Positions 36,079 to 46,034 of a stretch of 64,000 nucleotides of DNA are shown piece after piece. This DNA is from Gracilimonas sp. GTDB lineage: Bacteria; Bacteroidota; Rhodothermia; Balneolales; Balneolaceae. Made by a program: the position numbers and the translations under genes. Numbering within the stretch: the stretch's first letter is position 1; each line of letters starts with the position of its first letter. The notes beneath the pieces are model-generated. The model was not told the origin of the DNA. It searched no databases and saw only the letters and a list, made by a program, of their open reading frames with translations. Where the stretch lies: contig NZ_JAEPPI010000003.1 of the NCBI RefSeq assembly GCF_017641085.1, forward strand, positions 124,001 to 188,000. Reading direction: 5' to 3'.

Positions 36079-39000
36079 ATGCATAATATAAGCTTCAGTT
36101 TATCCATATTCGTACTGCTGGGAAGTTTCCTGATATCAGGGGTGGAGGCTCAGCAGGTTGAACTCAAAGAGAATAAAAACGGTACAGTCGAGTTAATTAC
36201 GGATTTTAATAAAAGTGCATCACAGCATTATTTATTTCGAAGTAAGTCGATGAGCGTGGAGGACTACACGACGGTAGATCCACTCATGAAATGGGGGCAT
36301 ACACAGCCCTGGGCCGATCCCAAGATTAACTTTGCACCAACAGGGATTTCACAAGCCGTAGGTGACCTGGATGGAGACGGAACTACGGATTTCATCAGAA
36401 CCTATGAAGTATGGGATGAAAGAACGGATGACTTATCGGACCGGGTACCTAAGACCCTGGTTTTTTTGGGTTCGGGTAATCAGATTGATCATGATTTTAT
36501 AATCTATGACCGGTTACTGCCTATAGGTGATATTGCCAATACCGGCCAGTCTCAGCTTGTTAGTCAGGACGAAGCCGGAGTAACCCTGTATCAGTTTAGC
36601 AGTACCAGCTTTACAACTTCCTCCATTTCCATACCGGAACTAGAAGACCTGGACATTCCCTTTTCCAGCTTTAATATTACCCGGAAGGATATCGACGGGA
36701 ATTCTATAGATGATGTTATCATCCCTTCAGGAAACACCATATATATAGGTTTGATTGACAGCACGCTGGAAAATTCATCGGTTCTGGAGTTTGATATAAG
36801 TACGCAAATTGAGTTTCAGTTTTTCACCATCACTAACATTGAATATGTAGGGTGGAATGGAATTTCATACATACTTGCCACCGTGCGGAATGGACGCACT
36901 AATGGTCATTATATATATGTCATGGAGTTGGACCTTACGGCAGAAACCATCTCTCGTGTACAGTCCAGTAAGTTCTCTATGAACAGTTTCTTTTCTACAA
37001 TTACTCTGGCAGAAGATAGTAACGGATTTCCAAATATTGTTGTGTCCGGTAATGAAAATGAAACAGATTCGACGGGAGGGGCTTACTTGAAAATGTATAC
37101 CATGTCGAATGATACGAGTTTATATAAAAATCAGCCCGCAGAATTGGATTCTTTGGAAGGTTTTGCTGTCGGTGATCTAAACGGAAACGGATGGTCAGAC
37201 CTGGTCGTGGATTACTATGGTGAATATAACTTTGCAAGTATCAACCCGTCCGATACCTCGCTTAGCATCGAAGGGGTTATAGGAACACCCCTCGGCAATA
37301 ATGAATTTGTATCTGTTGACCGGAGCTTTTATCCCCAGGGCGATTTAAATAATGATGGTTATGATGATGCACTACTTTACGTCAGGAACGATGATGTATT
37401 TGGTCAGCTTAGGCTTGAAGGGGTGAGCCCAAACGGAACGGTTAATTATGCCAATCCTACCGAATATCTCTATAATGCCGGGGATTACAGGGTAACACGA
37501 ATTGAAGGAACATTTACATTCGGTGATATTTCCGGAAACGGCCTCGACGATTATGGTTTAATCGTATCGGATGGGTTAAGCGGAAGCCTGGATATTTATG
37601 AAGGCGGTAGTGATGGTTCGGCAACTATTGGCACTATTGATTTACCGGGGTTTGTTCAATATGTGACATCCGGCGACTTTAATGTGGACGGCCGGGAAGA
37701 TATATTAATGCTGATTTCCATAGATGTTGGAACTGACGAAAACCCGGAAAGGTCGAACGAATTACATTTTTATCAACTCGGGTCCACCTCGCCTTATCAT
37801 GTGATTAAAGGTCAGGATTTTCAGCCGGGTCTGGATGACTACAATAATTTCATAGGTACCATATCTAATGCCGGCGATATTAATGACGACGGACTAGAGG
37901 ATATACTGGTGGGCGCTCCTTTCCGGGGATTAACACCGATTGGTATATACTACGGCAGTGCATCCCTTTCACTAAACCCGGATGCCCAGGTATCTTTTCC
38001 CGAAAACCCGGACATAAACTATAGCTTTGGATGGGGTGGAACTCTTCAGGGCGGCTTTGATTTTAACGGAGATGGCGTTGATGATTTCCTGATTGGCAAT
38101 AATAATGAAGTGGATCTAAACGACATACCTGACGGAGCCACTTTCGTGAATGATGGCGCCATTCATGTATTTTACGGTTCATCAGGAACCAATGACTTTT
38201 CAGGAGGTGCCGATGTAACCCTGAAATCAGATAGCTCAGCCTACAGCGATAATACCTGGCATTGGATTTTCGGATTTAATCAGGTTGCTCATGGGGACTT
38301 TAACGGTGACGGAGCTACTGATCTGGCGATTAAGCCTTTCCGGCATATTGAATTCAACGATATAAACCAGGGCAGGCCGGGTATTCATATATTTCACGGG
38401 GGTGCTAATTTTGATGGTCAGCCTGACCAGGTGCTTCCCCTTCTTGAGGAAATACATCAGCCTTCCAGGCTTGGAACAGGTAGCGATACCACCGCATTTT
38501 CTGGCCGGGCAGAAATTTCAGCAGTGCCCGATATAAACGGGGATGGAGCGGACGAACTACTGTATATTGGCCCGCAATATGAGAGAAACGGTTCCTTCTT
38601 CTTTGGAGGAGACACATTATCTTCTACGCCGGATGCCGTATTGAAAGCCCCGAATCAAAGTGTAGGCTTCAACACCAATGGAAACTTCATCAACCGGCAG
38701 TATCGTATGTCGATCGGGGAAATGACCGCATCGGGTGTTACCTCGGTACTGGTTTGGCAGCAGGGAGATCTGAATTTCATGGATACACCGGCCTATATAT
38801 ATGAACTGTCACAAATGGCTGTATCTAATGAAGAGCCGGCAGCATCCGGTACGCCTAAGAGCTTCAAACTGGAGCAGAACTACCCGAATCCTTTTAACCC
38901 TACCACGAATATTCAGTTTAATATTCCACGAGCAACAGATGTTACGCTGAAGATCTATAATATACTGGGGCAGGAAGTGATGACGGTACTTAACGACTTT

Positions 39001-39120
39001 AAGTCAGCCGGAACTCACACCGCAACTTTTGATGCCGGCAATCTGGCCAGCGGTATCTATATTTATAGATTACAGGCCGGCGAGTTAAGTCTTCAGCGCA
39101 GAATGACGCTCATCAAATAG
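36079..39120 (+). CDS. FG-GAP/VCBS repeat surface protein with T9SS-like C-terminal sorting tail
   Basis: 1013 residues. After a signal sequence (to about residue 24), about ten FG-GAP/VCBS repeats with calcium loops: GDLDGDGTTDFI, KDIDGNSIDDVI, GDLNGNGWSDLV, GDLNNDGYDDAL, GDISGNGLDDYG, GDFNVDGREDIL, GDINDDGLEDIL, DFNGDGVDDFL, GDFNGDGATDLA, PDINGDGADELL. The last 80 residues are a type IX-like sorting domain (LEQNYPNPFNPTTNI, YNILGQEV, GIYIYRLQAG). A beta-propeller surface or secreted protein; ligand unknown. The dense repeats suggest a large cell-envelope adhesin-like product. Followed by a terminator. Confidence 0.92.
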   Translation: MHNISFSLSIFVLLGSFLISGVEAQQVELKENKNGTVELITDFNKSASQHYLFRSKSMSVEDYTTVDPLMKWGHTQPWADPKINFAPTGISQAVGDLDGDGTTDFIRTYEVWDERTDDLSDRVPKTLVFLGSGNQIDHDFIIYDRLLPIGDIANTGQSQLVSQDEAGVTLYQFSSTSFTTSSISIPELEDLDIPFSSFNITRKDIDGNSIDDVIIPSGNTIYIGLIDSTLENSSVLEFDISTQIEFQFFTITNIEYVGWNGISYILATVRNGRTNGHYIYVMELDLTAETISRVQSSKFSMNSFFSTITLAEDSNGFPNIVVSGNENETDSTGGAYLKMYTMSNDTSLYKNQPAELDSLEGFAVGDLNGNGWSDLVVDYYGEYNFASINPSDTSLSIEGVIGTPLGNNEFVSVDRSFYPQGDLNNDGYDDALLYVRNDDVFGQLRLEGVSPNGTVNYANPTEYLYNAGDYRVTRIEGTFTFGDISGNGLDDYGLIVSDGLSGSLDIYEGGSDGSATIGTIDLPGFVQYVTSGDFNVDGREDILMLISIDVGTDENPERSNELHFYQLGSTSPYHVIKGQDFQPGLDDYNNFIGTISNAGDINDDGLEDILVGAPFRGLTPIGIYYGSASLSLNPDAQVSFPENPDINYSFGWGGTLQGGFDFNGDGVDDFLIGNNNEVDLNDIPDGATFVNDGAIHVFYGSSGTNDFSGGADVTLKSDSSAYSDNTWHWIFGFNQVAHGDFNGDGATDLAIKPFRHIEFNDINQGRPGIHIFHGGANFDGQPDQVLPLLEEIHQPSRLGTGSDTTAFSGRAEISAVPDINGDGADELLYIGPQYERNGSFFFGGDTLSSTPDAVLKAPNQSVGFNTNGNFINRQYRMSIGEMTASGVTSVLVWQQGDLNFMDTPAYIYELSQMAVSNEEPAASGTPKSFKLEQNYPNPFNPTTNIQFNIPRATDVTLKIYNILGQEVMTVLNDFKSAGTHTATFDAGNLASGIYIYRLQAGELSLQRRMTLIK

Positions 39121-39141
39121 ACGAAAATAACATTCAATTAT

Positions 39142-39180
39142 AAAGCCCGGCTTCAGTTAAGGATCCGGGCTTTTTAATTT
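39142..39180 (+). terminator. Rho-independent terminator after the FG-GAP gene
   Basis: AAAGCCCGG (39142-39150) pairs with CCGGGCTTT (39165-39173), then TTTAATTT. GC-rich 9-bp stem with 14-nt loop, 22 bp after the stop codon. Confidence 0.85.
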
Positions 39181-39331
39181 CTGTATAGAGATTTGAATAG
39201 AAATAAGTAATCATCCCTGTATTCTTTTTTAAAAAATGAAATCAGGCATTTCCTGAATTTAGGACCAAATTGTACTCACATTCCCGGATAAAATCTAAAA
39301 CTCTACTCTATTTTATCCCGAATGTATTTTG

Positions 39332-40153
39332 CTATACACATTCATAATACACGCCCTCATGGTGCATAAAGGTGCTGTCTTTTCTGTTTAGGTCCAGCGG
39401 GTCGCCATTAAAATTTGTGGCACGGAATCCAAGTTCGTGAAATATGCAGGCAGTGGCCGCGAAATCCCAAAGACTGCCTCCGCCAATTTCTTTCTTGGGG
39501 TGCTTAATCATATTAGCGGGAGTATGTTGTACTACTTTGATGGCGTTCAGAACCGAGCCGCCGCCCTGTAGTACCCGTAAGCCTGTTAAATTCAGTTCGC
39601 CCACTTTATGATGAAGGTGCCTCATCAGCTCATCCGGTCGGGGAGTTTTGGTTAATGGCTTGTCGGTGATATGGGTGAGGTAATCATTGGGTTCGGGAAG
39701 TTTCCAGCGCTTATCATTTTTAAAGACCCTATGTCCTTTAGCAGCATGATAGAGGGTTTCAGTGCTGGGGTCGTATATGACGCCAATCACGGGTGTTCCG
39801 GCCCGGGAAACAAGGGCTATAGATACCGAGAAATCCGGTATTTTACGGCTTAAGGCCAGGGTGCCGTCGATGGGGTCCACGCACCAGAAATAATCTTTTT
39901 CAAACCTGCTGCCATCGTCTTCGGTTTCTTCTGTTAGCAGGGCTATATCATGTTCTTCACAAGTGGGAAGCAAGTATGAAAGAATCTCATCTTCACATTC
40001 CTTATCCACTTTAGTCACGATTTGAGAAGCATAATTACTTCCGCCATCAGGCTTTAACTTCACATCAATGGTAGTATCCAAATAAGATTTTATGATGCGG
40101 CCGGCAGCTAATGCGGCTTCCATAGCAGTTTCTTTAAGAGGTAACAGGTTCAT
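39332..40153 (-). CDS. Inositol-monophosphatase-fold phosphatase, CysQ-like
   Basis: 273 residues. The metal motifs of the family: LTEETEDDG (Glu), [16 protein letters not shown] (Asp-x-Ile-Asp-Gly-Thr) and [18 protein letters not shown] (Trp-Asp). It hydrolyses small phosphate esters, most likely 3'-phosphoadenosine 5'-phosphate (CysQ) or an inositol/nucleotide phosphate. It overlaps the upstream kinase gene by 20 nt, which suggests coexpression and possibly a paired phosphorylation/dephosphorylation step, although that is inference. Confidence 0.85.
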   Translation of the reverse strand: MNLLPLKETAMEAALAAGRIIKSYLDTTIDVKLKPDGGSNYASQIVTKVDKECEDEILSYLLPTCEEHDIALLTEETEDDGSRFEKDYFWCVDPIDGTLALSRKIPDFSVSIALVSRAGTPVIGVIYDPSTETLYHAAKGHRVFKNDKRWKLPEPNDYLTHITDKPLTKTPRPDELMRHLHHKVGELNLTGLRVLQGGGSVLNAIKVVQHTPANMIKHPKKEIGGGSLWDFAATACIFHELGFRATNFNGDPLDLNRKDSTFMHHEGVYYECV

Positions 40154-41102
40154 CTAAAAGGTTATTTATCACTTCGTTGGTTACACGCTCACTATAGCTG
40201 TTGATTTTCCAGTGCCCCGGGCTCCATCCCTTAAGAAACCGGTGGAAGTCTGCCCAGGCTACCCGGTATAAAGGTCGCCATTCCTTTTCAAGGTCTGGGT
40301 TTTGCTCGCCCGTTGACTGTTGTAAATAGCTGAAATAGGTGTCCAGAATCTGTTCCTCGAGGGCTTCACACTCTTCCTCATCCAGGCAGCTTCCGATAAA
40401 ATAGGCCAGATCTTTCATGCCACAGCCTCCTCCCACATACTGAAAGTCTACGGCTGCAACTTCTCCACGCTCCGAAAAACAAAAATTTGCCAGCTTTGCG
40501 TCTCCGTGCACAAAAGTCTTAAACCTGCAGGCTTTCAGTTTTTGATCAATAATGGAGGCGGCCTTTTTCAGGTGCTCGTCGCTTAATGCCTCAAGTTCCT
40601 GAGGGCGAGTTTCTAAATGCCAGTAGGTGCCCTGATCCCATAATCCCTCCGGGACCATACCCAAGTAACTGCCATGAAAATCCGCCAGCCATTTTAGAAT
40701 TGGGGTGATTTCTTGCCAGCTTACCGACGTTTTTCGGAGCGGGTAACCCGAGGCATTCAGGTCTTCCAGAACCATAAGTACATCATGTTCCTTATGATTA
40801 ATGGCCAAACAGCGGGGTAGCCGGGCTTTGGATTGATGACTGTACTGCTCGTACCAGGTGGTTTCCACTTCGTAAGACTTGAGCTTGCGCTGATGGCCGA
40901 TATCGGAGTTCCAACCCCGGGGATGTTGTTGGGACTTTTCCGTTTGAACGTGCTTTACCACCACATTGGAAACCTGCGCTCCTTCGAGATGTATGCGGAG
41001 GATCTTTCCGTAACCACTCCAAAGCTCCTGTATAACTACCTCATCGCTGATGGAGGTAGCACCGGTGCATTCTAAGATGAAAGTTTTAAACGATTCATTC
41101 AT
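40134..41102 (-). CDS. CHK/EcKL-like small-molecule kinase (phosphotransferase family)
   Basis: 322 residues from the ATG at 41100-41102 (MNESFKTF); the open frame reaches a TTG six codons earlier. APH-fold catalytic loop [13 protein letters not shown] (His-Gly-Asp and the Asn) and the metal motif [20 protein letters not shown] match the CHK/ecdysteroid-kinase-like group rather than aminoglycoside kinases. Substrate unknown. The gene runs 20 nt into the CysQ-like phosphatase. Confidence 0.8.
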   Translation of the reverse strand: MNESFKTFILECTGATSISDEVVIQELWSGYGKILRIHLEGAQVSNVVVKHVQTEKSQQHPRGWNSDIGHQRKLKSYEVETTWYEQYSHQSKARLPRCLAINHKEHDVLMVLEDLNASGYPLRKTSVSWQEITPILKWLADFHGSYLGMVPEGLWDQGTYWHLETRPQELEALSDEHLKKAASIIDQKLKACRFKTFVHGDAKLANFCFSERGEVAAVDFQYVGGGCGMKDLAYFIGSCLDEEECEALEEQILDTYFSYLQQSTGEQNPDLEKEWRPLYRVAWADFHRFLKGWSPGHWKINSYSERVTNEVINNLLDEPVTS

Positions 41103-41294
41103 TGATCCGGAAGATAGCAAAGATATGGCAGTGGATTGGAAGGGAGTTAAGTTACCAATGGTGATACTTGCTCAGGGAGAAAAATAAATAGTTCATCCCA
41201 AACCGGTAGCTCGATCCATCACCAATCAAATTAGCAGAATTGCGATAACCCGATTAACGATTTGCGAATAACGAATTTACGTACCACTGAAATA

Positions 41295-41732
41295 TCAACT
41301 ATCAGGTCGATTAATCACAGCCAGGGTACACCGCGAAGAACACACCAGCTTTTCCCGTTCATCGCGAAGCTCACATTCCCAGACCTGAATTTTTCTTCCA
41401 ACATGAACAGGCTTTGCAGTTCCTGTTACTTTTCCTCCCATCTTCACTGACCGGATGTGATTGGCATTTATCTCCACTCCTACCACTGTTTGACTGGTCT
41501 CGTCCAATTGAAACCAGCCGCCTACCGAACACAACGTTTCGGCGAGGGCAACAGAAGCTCCGCCATGTAATACCCCGAATGGTTGCACCGAATTTTCATT
41601 TACCGGCATGGTGGCTACCATTTTGTCTTTGGCCACGTGCTCAAACTCCATCCCCAAAGCATGCCCCATATGCTTATGGGAAAAGTTGAAATAAATCTCG
41701 GCTTTCTTTTTTAGATCCTCTTGGATGAACAT
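41295..41732 (-). CDS. PaaI-family hot-dog thioesterase
   Basis: 145 residues. MGHALGMEFEHVAKDKMVATM, the active segment PFGVLHGGASVALAETLCSVGG, and GVEINANHIRS are typical of 4HBT/PaaI (uncharacterised protein family 00369) thioesterases, including menaquinone-pathway DHNA-CoA thioesterases. Divergent from fadD, 115 bp away, so a role in acyl-CoA turnover during beta-oxidation is plausible. Distinct from the paa copy at 17758. Confidence 0.88.
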   Translation of the reverse strand: MFIQEDLKKKAEIYFNFSHKHMGHALGMEFEHVAKDKMVATMPVNENSVQPFGVLHGGASVALAETLCSVGGWFQLDETSQTVVGVEINANHIRSVKMGGKVTGTAKPVHVGRKIQVWECELRDEREKLVCSSRCTLAVINRPDS

Positions 41733-41778
41733 GAAATTTGAATTTGATTAACAGTGTTAAGTTATTAAAATAAAGATC

Positions 41779-41790
41779 GGAACCGCTTTC
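41779..41790. promoter_or_regulatory. GGAACCGCTTTC site upstream of fadD
   Basis: This 12-mer agrees at 10 of 12 positions with GGAAGCGCTTTT in front of paaA and hppD. It lies in the divergent gap between the thioesterase and fadD, 58 bp before fadD. A GTGTAT/ATACAC dyad follows at 41806-41825. Inference from similarity only. Confidence 0.35.
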
Positions 41791-41847
41791 AAATGAATAG
41801 TGAAAGTGTATATTAGAAAATACACGCAAACATGATAGGAAAATAAT

Positions 41848-43641
41848 ATGAAATACGAACCTACCACGATTTTGTCTGTCGTCTCTGAAGGAATTGAAAA
41901 AAATGAAACAGGGATATATTCGGCTGTAAAGCGGGATGGAAAATGGATTGAAACAACCATTGATGATTTTAACCAGATGGTACACGACCTGGCCATGGGC
42001 TTGTATGAGCTGGGCGTTCGAAAAGGAGATAAGGTTTCTCTGCATGCTGAAAACAGTACGGAGTGGCTGGTCATTGACCAGGCCATTCTATCTTTGGGGG
42101 CGGTTGTAGTGCCCATCTATACCACTCAGCCCGGCGAGCAGATTAAATATATTCTGGAGAATTCCGAGGCAAAGGTTCATTTTGTATCTAACGACGAAGT
42201 GTTTGCGGAAACCAAGCCACTGATTAAAGGTGTCGATAACGTGAAGGCGATCATCTCCATTCTAGGTTCAAACCATAACAAGCTCAAGACTTTTGATGAA
42301 ATCCTGGAAATGGGGCACAAGAAAGGGGAGGAAGATCCGAATTTGTTTGATAAGCTTCGCAGCGACGTACAACCTGATGACCTTGCTACGCTGATCTATA
42401 CTTCAGGGACCACCGGTGTACCTAAAGGAGTGATGCTGACCCACAACAATATTGCCGGGAATGCTCTGGCCTCGCACGAAATTTTTCCTTTCGACCCTAA
42501 AGAGCACGATGAACCAAAGGTCCTTTCCTACCTGCCGCTGGCGCATATGTTTGAACGTACAGCATCCTATATCTATGCCTATGTGGGGGTTCCTCCTTAT
42601 TACATCGATGAGGTGGAGGAGATACGGGATGATTTTCAAGCCGTGAAGCCCATCTACATGGTTACCGTACCGCGATTGCTCGAGAAAATTGTTACCGGTA
42701 TAAAAGTTAAAGGACAGGAATTCAGCGGACTGAAAAAGCAGCTTTACTACTGGGCGGTTAATTTGGCTGAAGAGTATGATCCGGAAGATCCGCCTGCTTC
42801 CTGGAAATGGAAAATTGCCGACAAGCTGGTGTATGCTAAAATCCGGGAAATGTTTGGTGGAAACCTGGTGGGGCTTAATGTGGGGGGAGCTGCACTTTCA
42901 CCGAATATCGCTCGTTTTATGAACGGAATTGGGATTTATTGCGGGTTGGGATATGGACTCACAGAAACTTCCCCGGTACTTACCGGGCCACCTGTGGGGG
43001 AACTCCGAATCGGTTCATCCGGAAAGCCGCTGGTGGATGTGGAGCTCAAAATTGCCGAGGATGGAGAAATTCTGGCTAAAGGCCCGAACATCATGAAAGG
43101 CTATTACAAAATGCCGGAAAAAACCGAGGAGGCAATTGACAAAGACGGCTGGTTTCATACCGGAGACATCGGGCATATTGATGAGGATGGATGGTTGTTT
43201 GTAACCGACCGGAAGAAATCGCTTTTTAAACTTTCAACGGGTAAATATGTAGCTCCGCAACCGATAGAAAATGCTTTGGTGAACAGCGGGTTTATTGAAC
43301 AGGCGGTAGTTGTAGGAAGTGAGCATAAATTTTGTGGTGCCTTAATTGTCCCGAACTGGGAGAACATGAAAAAACGGTTTAAGTCAACCGGACACGACTT
43401 CCCGGAAGATAATCCTACTGAGAATGAGTTTGTGATCAAGAGAATTCAGAAGGAAATAGACAAAGTGAACGAGGAGCTTTCCAAGTGGGAGAAAGTGAAA
43501 AAGTTCAAGCTGTTGAAAGATCAGTTTACCATTGATGACGGGGAAATCACACCCACGCTTAAAATTAAACGAAATGTGATCAATGAGAAATACAAAGAGC
43601 AAATCGACAGTATCTATGCAGAAGAAGAGGAAGAATCTTAG
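41848..43641 (+). CDS. fadD: Long-chain fatty acid-CoA ligase
   Basis: 597 residues. ATP motif LIYTSGTTGVPKGVMLTHNN, the long-chain group's LPLAHMFERTASY, the gate YGLTETSPV, WFHTGDIGHIDEDGWLFVTDRKK and the C-terminal lysine in GEITPTLKIKR. The sequence resembles the eukaryote-like long-chain ligases (LPLAHMFER) more than E. coli FadD. First gene of a beta-oxidation operon; the next starts 11 bp after its stop. Confidence 0.92.
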   Translation: MKYEPTTILSVVSEGIEKNETGIYSAVKRDGKWIETTIDDFNQMVHDLAMGLYELGVRKGDKVSLHAENSTEWLVIDQAILSLGAVVVPIYTTQPGEQIKYILENSEAKVHFVSNDEVFAETKPLIKGVDNVKAIISILGSNHNKLKTFDEILEMGHKKGEEDPNLFDKLRSDVQPDDLATLIYTSGTTGVPKGVMLTHNNIAGNALASHEIFPFDPKEHDEPKVLSYLPLAHMFERTASYIYAYVGVPPYYIDEVEEIRDDFQAVKPIYMVTVPRLLEKIVTGIKVKGQEFSGLKKQLYYWAVNLAEEYDPEDPPASWKWKIADKLVYAKIREMFGGNLVGLNVGGAALSPNIARFMNGIGIYCGLGYGLTETSPVLTGPPVGELRIGSSGKPLVDVELKIAEDGEILAKGPNIMKGYYKMPEKTEEAIDKDGWFHTGDIGHIDEDGWLFVTDRKKSLFKLSTGKYVAPQPIENALVNSGFIEQAVVVGSEHKFCGALIVPNWENMKKRFKSTGHDFPEDNPTENEFVIKRIQKEIDKVNEELSKWEKVKKFKLLKDQFTIDDGEITPTLKIKRNVINEKYKEQIDSIYAEEEEES

Positions 43642-43652
43642 GATCTAAATTT

Positions 43653-45998
43653 ATGAGCACAAAGAAATATTCGATCAGGAAAGTAGCCGTATTAGGGTCA
43701 GGAGTGATGGGGAGCCAGATTGCAGCGCATTGCGTAAATGCCGGACTGGATGTGGTGTTACTGGATCTTAAAAGTGATGATCCCATTCGCCCCAATAAAA
43801 TGGTGGAAGAAAGTCTTCAAAAAGCTTCGAAGATGAAGCCGGCACCCTTCGGAAAACCGGATTTGGCGAAACGAATCGAAATTGGAAATTTCGAAGATGA
43901 TTTTGATGAGCTAAAAGAGGCTGACTGGATTTGTGAAGTGATCGTAGAGAAGATGGACATCAAAAAAGATATGATGTCTCGCATTGAAAAGGTTCGTAAG
44001 CCGGAAACCATTGTCAGCTCCAATACATCCGGGCTTCCAATAAGTGAGATTTCCGAAGAATGCAGTGACGATTTTAAAGCCCATTTTCTGGGAACGCATT
44101 TCTTTAATCCACCCCGGTATATGAAGCTTCTGGAAGTAATTCCAACTGCAACCACTTCCGAAGATGTAACTGAATTCATGCACCGCTTCTGTGAGAAAAC
44201 ACTCGGCAAAGGGGTCGTGATTTGTAAAGACACACCCAACTTTATCGCCAATCGGATTGGGATTTTCTCCATCGCTAATATCATGCCTTATTTCTTTGAT
44301 GGTGACTTCCGGGCTGAAGAAATTGACTTGCTAACCGGAACACTCACCGGGTATTCCAAAGCAGCCACCTTCCGAACGGCAGACATGGCCGGACTGGATG
44401 TTACCAATCATGTAGCCAAAAACCTGTATCCATCCATTCCGGATGATGAAATGCGGGAGACTTTCAACCTGCCGAAAGAATTCGAAAAAATGGTGGAAGA
44501 AGGCATAATTGGCAATAAAGCCGGGAAAGGGTTTTACACTAAGCAGGATGGGGAATATCTCGTTCTCAATCCAAAGAACTTTGAATATGAGTCGCAGCAA
44601 CAATTGGAAGACCCAATTCTGGATGAAGCCAAAAAAATAAAAGACACGGAAGAGCGACTGAAATTTCTGGTTTTCTCAGGCGAGAAAATTGGTGATTTCC
44701 TTTGGAATGTGCATCGGGATTTACTGCTGTATGCAGCCAATCGAATTCCTGAAATTACCGATTCCCCTCTTTCCATCGACCGCGCCATGCAGTGGGGGTT
44801 TAACTGGGAGATGGGCCCTTTCGAACGCTGGGATGCCTTAGGACTTAACAACATGGTAGAGCGGCTTGAGAAGGAAGGTGCTGCAGTTCCTGAGTTAATA
44901 AGTGAAATGCTGGATGCCGGAATATCTTCTTTTTATGAAGATGGAAAGGTGTACGATCCTCAATCTAAAGCCATGGTAGATATTCCGCCGGAGGCTAAAG
45001 GAGAAGTCAAGGTCCATCATCTTCGTAAGCAAAAATCTCCGGTTATGGAGAACAACAGTGTGTCCCTTCACGATATGGGTGATGGAGTTGCACTGTTTGA
45101 ATTCCACACCCCAAATTCTACACTGGGCAGCGAGCTGGTTCAGTCCCTGTATAATTCGCTGGATACGGTCAAAGATCAATTTGATGCACTGGTTATCAGT
45201 CATGATGCCGACAACTTCGCTTTTGGAGCCAACCTCAAGGAGGCCCTGGTTGCCAAGCAGAATAACGATTGGGACAGCGTGGTGGAAGCTGTTGAAAACT
45301 TCCAGAAAACAGCCGTTGCTCTCAGGTATGCTCCATTTCCGGTAGTGGCTGCTCCTTTTGGGAAGACTTTGGGCGGAGGCGTAGAATTTTGCCTGTATTC
45401 GGATAAAGTAGTGGCCCATCATGAATTGTATATGGGCTTGGTAGAAGTTGGAGTCGGGTTAATTCCGGCCGGTGGAGGAACCACAGAGCTGCTCCGAAGG
45501 GCCATGGGAAAACTGGAGGGAGATGCAGATCCATTGCCTTTTATCCGGGAGGTATTCAAGACTATCGGGATGGCAAAAGTATCGGAAAGCGCTCACCGGG
45601 CTCATGAACTTGGCTACATGAGGGCTTCCGATACAATTGTTATGAATCGTGATCTTTTAATCAAAAGAGCCAAAGAAGAAGCTCTGAACTTAGTTCACGC
45701 GGGTTATCAGTCGCCGGCTGAAACCCCGGTTAAAGTGTTAGGAAAGACTGCTCTTTCTGCCATGAAACTCATGCTCCATGTTATGCATGAAGGAAAGTAT
45801 ATCACTGATTACGACAAAGTGGTAGCCGAACGGGTGGCCTATGTGTTGGCCGGTGGAGATCTAAGTGAAGTCCAGGAAGTCCCGGAATCTTATCTCTTGA
45901 AGCTGGAAAGGGAAGCAATCCTTGAATGCCTGCAGGATGACCGAACACTGGCCCGAATGGAACACATGCTGAAGAAGGGAAAACCGTTAAGGAATTAG
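43653..45998 (+). CDS. fadN: FadN-type bifunctional 3-hydroxyacyl-CoA dehydrogenase / enoyl-CoA hydratase
   Basis: 781 residues in the FadN order, dehydrogenase first: NAD motif VAVLGSGVMGSQIAAHCVNAG (about 8-28), catalytic His in LGTHFFNPPRYMKLLEVI, HCDH C-terminal domains, then the crotonase-like half (about 475-690) with NFAFGANLKEA and GKTLGGGVEFCLYSDK, in which the Glu of GGGVE is present. Matches B. subtilis FadN rather than E. coli FadB, whose domains are reversed. Between fadD and fadA, interrupted downstream by a broken S23 gene. Confidence 0.93.
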   Translation: MSTKKYSIRKVAVLGSGVMGSQIAAHCVNAGLDVVLLDLKSDDPIRPNKMVEESLQKASKMKPAPFGKPDLAKRIEIGNFEDDFDELKEADWICEVIVEKMDIKKDMMSRIEKVRKPETIVSSNTSGLPISEISEECSDDFKAHFLGTHFFNPPRYMKLLEVIPTATTSEDVTEFMHRFCEKTLGKGVVICKDTPNFIANRIGIFSIANIMPYFFDGDFRAEEIDLLTGTLTGYSKAATFRTADMAGLDVTNHVAKNLYPSIPDDEMRETFNLPKEFEKMVEEGIIGNKAGKGFYTKQDGEYLVLNPKNFEYESQQQLEDPILDEAKKIKDTEERLKFLVFSGEKIGDFLWNVHRDLLLYAANRIPEITDSPLSIDRAMQWGFNWEMGPFERWDALGLNNMVERLEKEGAAVPELISEMLDAGISSFYEDGKVYDPQSKAMVDIPPEAKGEVKVHHLRKQKSPVMENNSVSLHDMGDGVALFEFHTPNSTLGSELVQSLYNSLDTVKDQFDALVISHDADNFAFGANLKEALVAKQNNDWDSVVEAVENFQKTAVALRYAPFPVVAAPFGKTLGGGVEFCLYSDKVVAHHELYMGLVEVGVGLIPAGGGTTELLRRAMGKLEGDADPLPFIREVFKTIGMAKVSESAHRAHELGYMRASDTIVMNRDLLIKRAKEEALNLVHAGYQSPAETPVKVLGKTALSAMKLMLHVMHEGKYITDYDKVVAERVAYVLAGGDLSEVQEVPESYLLKLEREAILECLQDDRTLARMEHMLKKGKPLRN

Positions 45999-46034
45999 AA
46001 TATAGATTTTAGATAAAAGATTTAAGATTGGAAG

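Noticed and set aside
44895-45422. 175-codon open frame antisense to fadN
   Set aside because: Shadow of the hydratase half of fadN with no independent signature.
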